Source: JBBIQS01 sp037442205
GTDB lineage: Bacteria; Myxococcota; Myxococcia; Myxococcales; UBA5297
Direction: 5' to 3'
Assembly (NCBI GenBank): GCA_037442205.1
Contig: JBBIQS010000104.1
Span: 1 to 26,239, forward strand
Length of the DNA stretch: 26,239 nt
The position numbers were made by a program, and so were the translations under genes. Below are positions 6,766 to 16,279 of this stretch, in pieces; positions within the stretch are counted from its first letter, which is position 1, and the number at the start of each line of letters is the position of its first letter. The notes beneath the pieces are model-generated. The model searched no databases and was not told the origin of the DNA. It was given only the letters and a program-made list of their open reading frames with translations.

Positions 6766-7845
6766 TCAGTCCAGCCCGCGCTCGTAGAGATCGTCCTCCG
6801 AGAGTCCGAGGAAGTGGCCGACCTCGTGGACCAGGGTGACGCCGATCTCCTCGATCAGCTCGTCGCGGCTGCGGGCGTAGCGCTGCAGGTTCTTCTGGAA
6901 GAGGGCGATCGAGCTTGGGAAGTGGCTCCACGGATCGGAGAGCGAGCGCTCGGTCACCGGGGTGCCTTGGAAGATCCCGAGCAGCGTCGGGGAGAGCGGC
7001 GGCTCGCTGCCGCGCAGGTCTGCGTCGGTGGGCAGGTCGCGCACCGCGATCGACACGTTGGTCAGGTAGCTGTGGACCTTGGGCGGCAGCCGCTCCAGGG
7101 CGTCGGAGACCGCCTGGTCGAACTGCTGCGGCGACAGCTCGATGGGCTTGGGAAAGTCCTCGGGCGAAAGCGCGCGCGCCTTGGCGAAGTGGCGGGCGGC
7201 CGCGGCGGCGTCGCCCTCGCGCTCGGCGATGAGCCCCAGGTAGTGCCGCGCCCAGGCGTCCCGCTCGTCGAGGATCAGCAGCCGCTCGAACTGCGCCTTG
7301 GCCTCGGCGAAGCGGCACAGCTCGAAGAGCGCCAGGCCGCGCTCCTGGCCGATCTCGGCGTCGTCGGGGAGCTCCTTGGCCAGCGCGTCGAGCACCGCCA
7401 GCGCCCGCCCCGACTCCCCGAGCTTGTTGAATGCGATCGCCTGCAAAAGCTGCAGCTCCAGCCGGTCGTCGTCGGTGCCGTGCTTGCGCGCCTGCTTGAG
7501 CGCTCGCTCGATCAGCGACAGGCCGTCCTCGAGCGCCTCCACCGGGTCCTCGTGCTCCTCGAGGACCAGCATCTGCGCCGCCCCGCGCAGCACGTCGAGA
7601 TCGCCCGGGGCCAGCTCCAGCGCCCGCCGGTAGAACTGGGCCGCCTCCTCCAGCTGCCCCAGCCCGGTGTGCGCCGCCGCCAGGTAGTGGAGCGCCGCCA
7701 CCGATTCCGGCGCCAGCTCGCTCGCTTCCTGGGCTCGTTCCAGCGCCCTCTCGAAATCGCCGTCGTCCAGAGCGGCCTCCGCCTGGTCGAGCAGACGCTC
7801 GACCGCTTCGGAAAGCTCGCCGCTGTCGCCGCGCTTGGATCCCAT
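6766..7845 (-). CDS. TPR protein with C-terminal zincin-like metallopeptidase domain
   Basis: The protein has 359 aa. Residues about 15-235 are tetratricopeptide repeats (for example AEAALDDGDFERALERAQEA, AALHYLAAAHTGLGQLEEAA, ARHYLGLIAEREGDAAAAAR). The C-terminal part resembles the Zincin_1/DUF1025 family, with the zinc site HEVGHFLGLSEDDL: His340, Glu341, His344. That domain usually occurs as a free protein of roughly 120-150 aa, so this is a fusion in which the TPRs probably bind the partner or substrate. No signal peptide is seen, so it is likely cytoplasmic. It is divergent from the single-domain response regulator and appears leaderless. Substrate unknown. Confidence 0.82.
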   Translation of the reverse strand: MGSKRGDSGELSEAVERLLDQAEAALDDGDFERALERAQEASELAPESVAALHYLAAAHTGLGQLEEAAQFYRRALELAPGDLDVLRGAAQMLVLEEHEDPVEALEDGLSLIERALKQARKHGTDDDRLELQLLQAIAFNKLGESGRALAVLDALAKELPDDAEIGQERGLALFELCRFAEAKAQFERLLILDERDAWARHYLGLIAEREGDAAAAARHFAKARALSPEDFPKPIELSPQQFDQAVSDALERLPPKVHSYLTNVSIAVRDLPTDADLRGSEPPLSPTLLGIFQGTPVTERSLSDPWSHFPSSIALFQKNLQRYARSRDELIEEIGVTLVHEVGHFLGLSEDDLYERGLD

Positions 7846-7854
7846 GGGCCGGGG

Positions 7855-7860
7855 ACCTTA
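7855..7860 (-). promoter_or_regulatory. -10 element of the TPR-zincin gene (apparent leaderless start)
   Basis: On the minus strand the extended -10 TGC-TAAGGT lies only nine bases before the ATG. Transcription would begin at or within a few bases of the start codon. No Shine-Dalgarno is present and no clear -35 was found. Confidence 0.45.
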
Positions 7861-7908
7861 GCAGACCTGCCTCGCCCCGGCTCGGGCGGGTCGCCCTCGA
7901 CGTGACAA

Positions 7909-7937
7909 TCGACGCAGCGCGGTGCAGGTGCTAGGCT
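7909..7937 (+). promoter_or_regulatory. Promoter of the single-domain response regulator
   Basis: TCGACG (7909-7914), a 17-base spacer ending in TGC, and TAGGCT (7932-7937) give an extended -10 promoter. The predicted transcription start (about 7943-7947) coincides with the GTG start codon at 7947, which would make the mRNA leaderless. Confidence 0.5.
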
Positions 7938-7946
7938 GCGCCTGCC

Positions 7947-8306
7947 GTGAAGATCCTCATCGTTGACGACGACCCCGAGCTCAACCTGATGCTCACGCGC
8001 CGGCTGGAGCGCGAAGGGTACGAAGTTCACTCTGCCGGCGACGCGCTCCAGGCGCTCGACCTGATGGAGCGGGTCGCCGACGTGGGGATGATCATCACCG
8101 ACCTGATGATGCCCTACATCGACGGGCTGCAACTGCTCGACCGGCTGCGCGCCGACGAGCGCTTCAAGTCGCTGCCGGTGATCATGACCACCGCCCACCC
8201 CGACGACGCCAAGGCCGATCAGTCCTTGCGCAAGGGCGCCGCCTTCTTCCTGCCCAAGCCCATCGACTTCGACCGGCTGCTGGCCATCGTCAAGTTCGCC
8301 GAGTAG
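7947..8306 (+). CDS. Single-domain response regulator (CheY-like)
   Basis: The protein has 119 aa and consists only of a receiver domain. The acidic pocket (Asp7-Asp8-Asp9), phospho-acceptor Asp52 (IITDLMMP), Thr82 and Lys104 (FLPKPID) are all present, so it should be phosphorylated by a histidine kinase. There is no output domain, so it would work through protein contact, as CheY or Spo0F do. The start is a GTG without a Shine-Dalgarno, consistent with a leaderless transcript. No kinase lies beside it; the nearest are at 12.7 and 16.3 kb. Confidence 0.92.
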   Translation: MKILIVDDDPELNLMLTRRLEREGYEVHSAGDALQALDLMERVADVGMIITDLMMPYIDGLQLLDRLRADERFKSLPVIMTTAHPDDAKADQSLRKGAAFFLPKPIDFDRLLAIVKFAE

Positions 8307-8384
8307 CGGGGCGCGCTCCCGCCGCCGCCGGCCGCGGCTAGTGCCGCTTTCTCACCACGGCAAGCCCCTCGGCACCCGCTCGCC

Positions 8385-8412
8385 TTGACGGACGCCCTTC
8401 CGCGCTTAGATT
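8385..8412 (+). promoter_or_regulatory. groEL promoter
   Basis: TTGACG (8385-8390), a 16-base spacer and TAGATT (8407-8412) form a sigma-70 promoter. The predicted transcription start near 8419 lies inside the CIRCE element. Confidence 0.7.
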
Positions 8413-8437
8413 AGCGCTCGCCTCGGGCGAGTGCCAA
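8411..8437. promoter_or_regulatory. CIRCE element (HrcA operator) upstream of groEL
   Basis: TTAGCGCTC-N9-GAGTGCCAA differs from the canonical CIRCE (TTAGCACTC-N9-GAGTGCTAA) by one base in each arm and has the exact nine-base spacing. It overlaps the end of the -10 box and the predicted start site, so HrcA binding should repress groEL until heat shock. Confidence 0.88.
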
Positions 8438-8483
8438 TGCTCGTCCGCTCGAATTCCCACACGAAATCAGGAGGTTGCGACTC

Positions 8484-10127
<1,644 letters not shown>

Positions 10128-10139
10128 CCAAGTGCCTGA

Positions 10140-10167
10140 TTCGGCTGCCGAAATGCCGGCAGCCGAA
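10140..10167 (+). terminator. First hairpin after groEL
   Basis: An 11-bp perfect stem (TTCGGCTGCCG / CGGCAGCCGAA) with a six-base loop starts 13 bases after the groEL stop. No T-run follows, so it may terminate weakly or protect the mRNA 3' end. Confidence 0.55.
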
Positions 10168-10205
10168 GTGTTGCTCCACCGTTGCCTGCTGGCTAGCGTT
10201 TAGAC

Positions 10206-10328
10206 GTGGGCAAGAGTCGCCGAAGCCCGCCGGACTACTAGGCCGACAGGCGACGGTCACCGAGCAATAGGCCGAGGGTCCCTGAGGGGGCCTCCGGGAG
10301 GAGACTCCCGGGGCCCCCTCAGTCTTTT
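10206..10328 (+). ncRNA. Candidate small RNA between groEL and its second terminator
   Basis: About 120 bases lie between two hairpins and contain no credible ORF. A weak promoter candidate precedes them (TTGCTC at 10171-10176, 17-base spacer, TAGCGT at 10194-10199). The stretch contains a possible stem GTCGCC (10216-10221) / GGCGAC (10249-10254) and ends in a very strong intrinsic terminator. It could equally be just the 3' tail of groEL mRNA. Confidence 0.3.
10282..10328 (+). terminator. Strong intrinsic terminator
   Basis: An 11-bp outer stem (CTGAGGGGGCC / GGCCCCCTCAG) and a 7-bp inner stem (CCGGGAG / CTCCCGG) are separated by a single bulged T. The cap is a GAGA tetraloop of the stable GNRA class, and TCTTTTCT follows. 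The T-run is only on the plus strand, so it ends plus-strand transcription. Confidence 0.9.
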
Positions 10329-10433
10329 CTGCCTTTGCCGCTCGGTTGCCGCCCGCACTCCGCGGCGCGAATGCGGCGCGGGGCTCCCGACGCGCAGGAT
10401 CGCGGCGCAGGGGCGGCGATATGGCAGGCAAGC

Positions 10434-10468
10434 GATCGCCGCCTTCCCCCTCTCGAAAGGCGGCGATC
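10434..10468 (-). terminator. Hairpin terminator of the kinase/regulator/holin cluster
   Basis: A 12-bp perfect stem (GATCGCCGCCTT / AAGGCGGCGATC) with an 11-base loop lies 24 bases beyond the stop of the holin-like gene. It faces the groEL-side terminator, so the two convergent transcripts are separated. Confidence 0.7.
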
Positions 10469-10491
10469 CGAGGCTCGGTCGAGTGGGAGCC

Positions 10492-11103
10492 TCAGTGCAG
10501 CTCGCGGCGCGGTGCTGGCGGCGGCGGCTGGGCGAGGGTGTTGATCCATCCGCGGTCGCGCCGCAGTTGCTCGGTCGTCTCGCGCAGCGCCGGCCGGTCG
10601 CGCTGCATGCGCCTGCGCCCCAAGACCAGCAGCGCTCCGCCGATGAGGAAGTTGGCCGCCGCGCAAATCAGGAAGGCCAGCCAGGGCTGCATCGCCAGCC
10701 CGAGCAGGAAGCCGATCCCCAGCCACATCAGCAGGTAGCCGATCAGCAGCACCGGGGCGCCGCCAATCTCCATCGCCATGTCGCGGGCGACTGCCCGGAA
10801 ATCGTGGGCCATCTCGGCGCGGGCCAGGTCCAGGTGGCCGCGCACCAGCTGGTTCATCCCCTCGGAGAGGTTGCGCACCGACTCGGCGATGGTCGGACCC
10901 TCAGCCTTGCGGCTCTCGCGCCGGGCCCGCCGCATCCGGCTCAGCCAGGCCCCGCGGACAGGCGCGCGCTCGGCGGCTGGCGCAGCTTGGAAGGCCTCCG
11001 CCAGCTCCTCGCGCTTGGCCTCATGCTCGGCTGGACTGGGGGCGGGCATGCGCAGCGATTCGGTGCTCGGATGCGTCCGGGGCTCGGCTTCGCGCTGTTC
11101 CAT
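10492..11103 (-). CDS. Phage holin-X superfamily (DUF1469-like) membrane protein
   Basis: The protein has 203 aa. A hydrophilic N-terminus (about 1-75) leads into an amphipathic helix (NQLVRGHLDLARAEMAHDFR). Two transmembrane helices follow at about 115-137 and 139-163, with a basic C-terminal tail. This matches the Holin-X/DUF1469 family, common in chromosomes and not in itself a sign of prophage. The reading frame is open much further upstream, but that is a shadow of the overlapping regulator gene. The ATG at 11103 has GGGAGGG just in front. It lies 92 bases after the NtrC-type regulator and probably ends that operon. Function unknown. Confidence 0.75.
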   Translation of the reverse strand: MEQREAEPRTHPSTESLRMPAPSPAEHEAKREELAEAFQAAPAAERAPVRGAWLSRMRRARRESRKAEGPTIAESVRNLSEGMNQLVRGHLDLARAEMAHDFRAVARDMAMEIGGAPVLLIGYLLMWLGIGFLLGLAMQPWLAFLICAAANFLIGGALLVLGRRRMQRDRPALRETTEQLRRDRGWINTLAQPPPPAPRRELH

Positions 11104-11195
11104 GGTCCCTCCCGTCGCGACCGAGGCCGCGCCTCTCGCAAGGAAGGGTGCTGCCCGGCCGTCCACATGGCACGGGGCGGGCGAGGGGACGGCTC

Positions 11196-12542
<1,347 letters not shown>

Positions 12543-12596
12543 GCGACTGGCACTCCGTTTCTCGAGGAATTTCCAGGCATTTGCTGGGGTGCCAAC

Positions 12597-12700
12597 CGTT
12601 CACCCCGAGCGGAGGCCGAACTTGTCGAGGCCGGAGCGGAGGGGGCCCCCTCGTCTCCGCCTGCCCTGAGCGTGTCGATGGGCTCAGGCTGACCGGAGGT
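12597..12700. repeat. Mosaic of palindromic intergenic repeats between regulator and kinase
   Basis: The gap between the kinase stop and the regulator start contains a 14-bp perfect palindrome GAGGGGGCCCCCTC (12639-12652). It also holds a hairpin with CCTGAGC / GCTCAGG arms and the short motifs TTCACCCCGAGCGGAGG and CTGAGCGTGTCGA. Such motifs resemble dispersed REP-type repeats of high-GC genomes. They could modulate read-through or mRNA stability between the two genes. Confidence 0.45.
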
Positions 12701-12737
12701 TCGACTTCTCGGATGAAAAGCACTCTCGAACATCGCG

Positions 12738-14258
12738 CTATCCCGCCTTCCGGACGCCCTCGAGCGCGCTGTGGGCGGGGATCTGGAGGGTGAAGGTTGC
12801 GCCGCGGCCGGGGGCGCTGTCCACCTCGACGCGGCCTTTGAGAGCGAAGGCGATCTCCCGGCAGATGGAGAGTCCCAGGCCGGTGCCTTTGCCCACCGGC
12901 TTGGTGGTGTAGAACGGCTCGAAGATGTGCTTGCGCTCCTCCGGGTCGATGCCCTTGCCGGAGTCGCGCACCGACAGCGCCAGCATCTCGCCGGCCAGCG
13001 CGGCCGACAGCTCGAGCTGCCCGCCCTCGGGCATCGCATCGACGGCGTTGGCGATGAAGTTGGTGAGGACGTGGCGCACCAGCCCGGGGTCGATCACCAC
13101 CGCCGACAGCTCCGGGGGCACCTTGCGGCTCAGCTCCAGCTTGCCGCGCGTCTCGGCGGACAGCGTCAGATCCAGCGCCTCGGTGAACAGCGCGTCGAGC
13201 TCGACCTTCTCCGGCTTGGGCGTCATCCCGCGGGTCGAGTCGAGGAAGCGGCGGATGATCCCGGTCATCCGCTGCACCTCGCCCTGGACGGTCTTCAAAT
13301 CCTGGCGCTGGGCCGCCGGCAGATCCGGATCGCGGGCCAGCAGCTGCACGTGTCCGTTGATGGCGTTGAGCGGATTGCCCAGCTCGTGGGCCAGGGTACC
13401 GGCGAGCTGTCCCAGGGCCGCCAGTCGCTCCTTGGCGGTCAGGTCGCGGCGGGCGGCGACCAGCATCTCGTTGAGCACCTCGAGGTCGTGGTTCTTGCGC
13501 GCCAGGTCCGCCACGGCCTGATCGATCTTCTCCTGCAGCTCGCGGTTGAAGCCGCGGATGCGTCCGACCATGGCGTTGAAGCCGCGGGCCAGCGCGCCCA
13601 GCTCGTCGTGGGAGGCGACGTTGACCGCCACATCCAGCTGACCGCCCTCCATCTGCCGCATCGCCGAGCCCAGCGCATCGATGGGCCGGCCCACCAGCCG
13701 CAGCAGCAGCAGGTGGACCGCGAAGATCAGCGCCGCGCAGGCCCCGGCGGTGACCCAGATGAACACCCGGCGCTCGGCCTGGGCCAAGGAGTCGGCCTCG
13801 GACAGCGAAGCCTCCAGCGTCAACCGCCCCTGCGAGCGTCCCACCCGCGCGCGCAGCGACACCGACCACAGCCGGCCGTCAGCGGCGTCGACCAGGGTGA
13901 AGGTCGGCTTCTGCGGGACGTCGGCCTGGCCCTCGCGCACCTCGACCCGCGGGCCGAGTGGGGTGAGCTCGATGTGCGTGATCTGGTCAGGCCCGGGCCG
14001 CTCGATGGCCAGCTCGGCGGCGCGCAGGCCGCGGTGGCTGCGCAGCAGCTGGATCAGCCGGTCGTTGGTGGAGCGCGGGTCATAGCTGGCGGCGCGGGCC
14101 AGCTCGGCGACGAAGGCCTTGCCGGTCTCCACCGTCCGCTCGCGGATCTCGGTTTCGATCGAAGTCTGGGCGATGCGCCCGCCGAGCCAGGCGGCGAGGC
14201 CCATGGTGCCGGCCAGCACCGCGGCGAACAGCGCAATCAGCTTGACGCGAAGCGACAT
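12738..14258 (-). CDS. Membrane sensor histidine kinase
   Basis: The protein has 506 aa. A transmembrane helix at about 5-27, an extracytoplasmic sensor region (about 30-163) and a second helix at about 166-187 are followed by HAMP (about 188-240), a coiled linker and the HisKA dimerisation helix with phospho-accepting His291 (LAHELGNPLNAI). The ATPase domain has Asn404 (NFIANAVDAM), DSGKG (432-436) and GKGTGLGLS (456-464). All boxes are intact. It should phosphorylate the NtrC-type regulator encoded next. The signal is unknown because the sensor region has no recognised fold signature. tatA lies 51 bases upstream, so the cluster may be one transcript. No Shine-Dalgarno precedes the ATG. Confidence 0.93.
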   Translation of the reverse strand: MSLRVKLIALFAAVLAGTMGLAAWLGGRIAQTSIETEIRERTVETGKAFVAELARAASYDPRSTNDRLIQLLRSHRGLRAAELAIERPGPDQITHIELTPLGPRVEVREGQADVPQKPTFTLVDAADGRLWSVSLRARVGRSQGRLTLEASLSEADSLAQAERRVFIWVTAGACAALIFAVHLLLLRLVGRPIDALGSAMRQMEGGQLDVAVNVASHDELGALARGFNAMVGRIRGFNRELQEKIDQAVADLARKNHDLEVLNEMLVAARRDLTAKERLAALGQLAGTLAHELGNPLNAINGHVQLLARDPDLPAAQRQDLKTVQGEVQRMTGIIRRFLDSTRGMTPKPEKVELDALFTEALDLTLSAETRGKLELSRKVPPELSAVVIDPGLVRHVLTNFIANAVDAMPEGGQLELSAALAGEMLALSVRDSGKGIDPEERKHIFEPFYTTKPVGKGTGLGLSICREIAFALKGRVEVDSAPGRGATFTLQIPAHSALEGVRKAG

Positions 14259-14309
14259 GCAGGCGGCGCTGGCAGCCGCGGCCCGGTCGCCGGCGGCGAA
14301 AGGGTGGGG

Positions 14310-14522
14310 CTAGGCTCGGCCCTGCGGACCGCCGGAGCCGTCGGCGGGAGGCTGGCCCTGCGGCAGCTGCTTGGCGGCTTCGTCCTGGCCGGAGATTCCC
14401 TTCTTGAATCCGCGGATCGCCGAGCCCAGCGCGTTGCCCAACCCCGGCAGCCGCTTGGGCCCGAAGAAGAGCAGAATCACGCCTACGATGATCAACATCT
14501 CCAACGGGCGAAGGCCAAACAC
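14310..14522 (-). CDS. tatA: Twin-arginine translocase subunit TatA/TatE
   Basis: The protein has 70 aa, typical for TatA. A short N-terminus, one transmembrane helix (about 6-20, LEMLIIVGVILLFF) and the FGPKRLPGLGNALGSAIRGF hinge plus amphipathic helix are diagnostic, followed by a polar tail. TatA oligomers form the pore for folded proteins exported by the Tat pathway. The start is a GTG at 14522 with GAGGAG (14529-14534) six bases upstream. An ATG further upstream would add ten hydrophilic residues before the membrane segment and lacks that spacing. No tatB or tatC is adjacent. Confidence 0.92.
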   Translation of the reverse strand: MFGLRPLEMLIIVGVILLFFGPKRLPGLGNALGSAIRGFKKGISGQDEAAKQLPQGQPPADGSGGPQGRA

Positions 14523-14659
14523 GGCGAGCTCCTCTCGAGAATCCGCGCGCACACTACCCGAGCGGGCAGTGGCGGATCAATGGTCACTGCGCCGGCCTGC
14601 GGCGCCGCCCCATGATAACCCGCTGGCCCGCCCGGCGCTGCCCGCTTCCAAACAGCACG

Positions 14660-14688
14660 AGGCCCTCTCCGGCGAGCGGAGAGGGCCT
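14660..14688 (-). terminator. Terminator of small secreted-protein gene
   Basis: A perfect 12-bp stem (AGGCCCTCTCCG / CGGAGAGGGCCT) with a 5-base loop lies 25 bases after the stop of the small secreted-protein gene. The minus-strand tail (CGTGCTGTTT) is moderately T-rich. Confidence 0.75.
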
Positions 14689-14713
14689 TGGAGAACTGCC
14701 AGGCAGGCGGAAA

Positions 14714-14923
14714 CTACTGGGCCGGGGCCGGAGCGGGGGCGGGCTTCTCGGCGGCGGGGGCGCCCTTCTTGACCTCGGTCTTCTTGAGCTTCTTGTTGTG
14801 CTTGGGGGCCTCGGCCTTGGCCGGCTCCTTGGTGGGCTCGGCGGCAGGCGCCTCCTCGGCAATGGCGGCGAACGACAGAGAGAGCGGCAGGGCGAGGGCG
14901 AGGGCGAACACGATCTTGCGCAT
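14714..14923 (-). CDS. Small secreted Lys/Ala/Pro-rich protein
   Basis: The protein has 69 aa. MRKIVFALALALPLSLSFAA is a clean signal peptide with likely cleavage after AIA (residues 20-22). The mature part is about 47 residues of Glu, Lys, Ala and Pro (for example KHNKKLKKTEVKKG) with a Pro-Ala repeat tail and no cysteine. AGGAG sits six bases before the ATG, and a strong hairpin terminator follows, so it is a real single-gene unit. Such Lys/Ala/Pro peptides are often disordered periplasmic proteins. No family is recognised and the function is unknown. Confidence 0.75.
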   Translation of the reverse strand: MRKIVFALALALPLSLSFAAIAEEAPAAEPTKEPAKAEAPKHNKKLKKTEVKKGAPAAEKPAPAPAPAQ

Positions 14924-15184
14924 GGACGGCTCCTGGAGGTTGTCGGACTCGGACCGGCACGCCATGCGCCGGCCATGTCCGACCCTCATTACACCACCCG
15001 TGCCATCCCCGGCCACCGCTCGCTGACATCGGAAAAATAAGCGATTGCGCAGGGTTGTCTGCCGGGCCCGCGGGGCGCCCCCAATCCGGGTTGAGGAGAA
15101 AAGGGCCTGACGCGGCGAGACGCGCGGGCAGAAACTCCCCGGTCGGCGCAGTCCGGCCTGGAATCCGGCAGGGATCATGCGGGG

Positions 15185-15211
15185 TTGCCGGCGAGGGCGG
15201 CGGTCCACTAG
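15185..15211 (+). promoter_or_regulatory. Weak promoter candidate for the membrane-protein gene
   Basis: TTGCCG (15185-15190) and TAGGAT (15206-15211) are separated by 15 bases, shorter than ideal. The start codon is about 30 bases downstream. The rest of the 320-base divergent gap holds nothing clear. Confidence 0.3.
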
Positions 15212-15242
15212 GATGCGCGCCCCTCGCACGGAGAATCGAAAG

Positions 15243-16211
15243 ATGGCGGAGCAAGAGAAGAGCGGAACCAGCGCCCCTTCGTCGGCTGATGGACTGCCGG
15301 GCTGGCTGTTGCCGGTGGTTGGGCTGGTGTTGGCTGGCGGACTGGCGGCGGCCTACCTGCTCGGATTCGTTGGCGATCAGCTGGTGGCCGAGGTGCTGGC
15401 GGCCGGCTTCGTGATCGTGCTGGCGGCCATCGCGCTGAAGGCGGGGCTCGGCCCCGCGGCCAATCCGGCGATGAAGGGGCTGTCGGTCGCCTACGTGGCG
15501 CTGTTCCTGTTCGTGGCGCTCTACCCGGCGACCAAGTCGCTGCTTCCCGGGCAGCCCGCGGCGGAGGGCACGCTGAGCGCGCAGGGCGACAAGCTCGCGC
15601 TGCCTGGAGCGGGGACCTACCGGATCCTCGTCCACACGCCGCTGCACGAGGGGAGCGAAGCGCGGGTCAGCTACACGATCAAGGCCGGCAATTCGAGCGT
15701 CGAGGGGACCTTGGAGCGGACCTACGCCTATCGCCGTGCGCGGCGCGGGGCGGCGGTGCGGGTGAGCGAGGACCACGACGTGGACGCCCACCAGGTGACG
15801 GTGGGCGATCCGGCGCAGGTGTCGCTGGACTCGGTGCGCACCGACAGCCGCGGAGGCACCGCCTCGCTGACGGTGCGGGCCTATCCGCTGCTGCCGCCGG
15901 TGGTGATGTGGCTGGCGATGGGGCTGGTGGTGGTCGCCGGGGCCTTCCTGGAGGCCAAGCTGTCGGTCAAGGGAGCGATGTCGATGACCGGGGCGGCGGC
16001 GATCAGCTTCGCCTTCCTGATCGACAGCGCGAATCCCGGCTCGGCGCTGGGGCCGGTCATGGGTTCGGCGCTGCTGGGCGCGGGCGGCGGGGCGCTGGGC
16101 GGCTCGTTCATGGGATGGGCCGGCCACAAACTCTTCCCGCCGGCCGAGCCCAAGGGATTCGCCGGGACCAAGGCGGCCAAAGATCGGCAGTCCAAGGCCA
16201 AGGAAGCCTAG
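15243..16211 (+). CDS. Multi-pass membrane protein of unknown function
   Basis: The protein has 322 aa. Three hydrophobic helices (about 21-43, 47-67, 79-98) precede a soluble beta-rich domain of about 110 residues (105-215: GTYRILVHTPLHEG, ARVSYTIKAGNSSVEGTLER). Two or three more helices follow (about 217-237, 245-263, 268-290), then a lysine-rich tail. The middle domain reads like an Ig- or C2-like sandwich that would face the periplasm. The ATG at 15243 has GGAG nine bases upstream; 22 earlier in-frame codons lack a good site. I recognise no family. It is convergent with the soluble kinase downstream. Confidence 0.75.
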   Translation: MAEQEKSGTSAPSSADGLPGWLLPVVGLVLAGGLAAAYLLGFVGDQLVAEVLAAGFVIVLAAIALKAGLGPAANPAMKGLSVAYVALFLFVALYPATKSLLPGQPAAEGTLSAQGDKLALPGAGTYRILVHTPLHEGSEARVSYTIKAGNSSVEGTLERTYAYRRARRGAAVRVSEDHDVDAHQVTVGDPAQVSLDSVRTDSRGGTASLTVRAYPLLPPVVMWLAMGLVVVAGAFLEAKLSVKGAMSMTGAAAISFAFLIDSANPGSALGPVMGSALLGAGGGALGGSFMGWAGHKLFPPAEPKGFAGTKAAKDRQSKAKEA

Positions 16212-16224
16212 AGCCTAGGCTTTC
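16202..16224 (+). terminator. Weak hairpin overlapping the membrane-protein stop codon
   Basis: GGAAGCCTAG-AGC-CTAGGCTTTC forms a 10-bp stem (one G-U pair) that spans the stop codon and is followed by TCGAG. The tail is poor, but no other hairpin separates this gene from the convergent kinase gene 68 bases away. Confidence 0.35.
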
Positions 16225-16279
16225 TCGAGAGCCGGTGCGGCCTCGGCGGTCCGTGGCCGACGGGGTGAGAAGCGAGGCG

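Noticed and set aside
10492..11103. Holin-like gene as evidence of a prophage
   Set aside because: No lysin, capsid, integrase or attachment site is nearby, and the Holin-X/DUF1469 family is common in bacterial chromosomes.
12771..14615. 614-codon plus-strand frame over the sensor kinase and tatA
   Set aside because: It is antisense to two well-recognised genes and reads as Gln/Gly/Leu/Arg low-complexity sequence.
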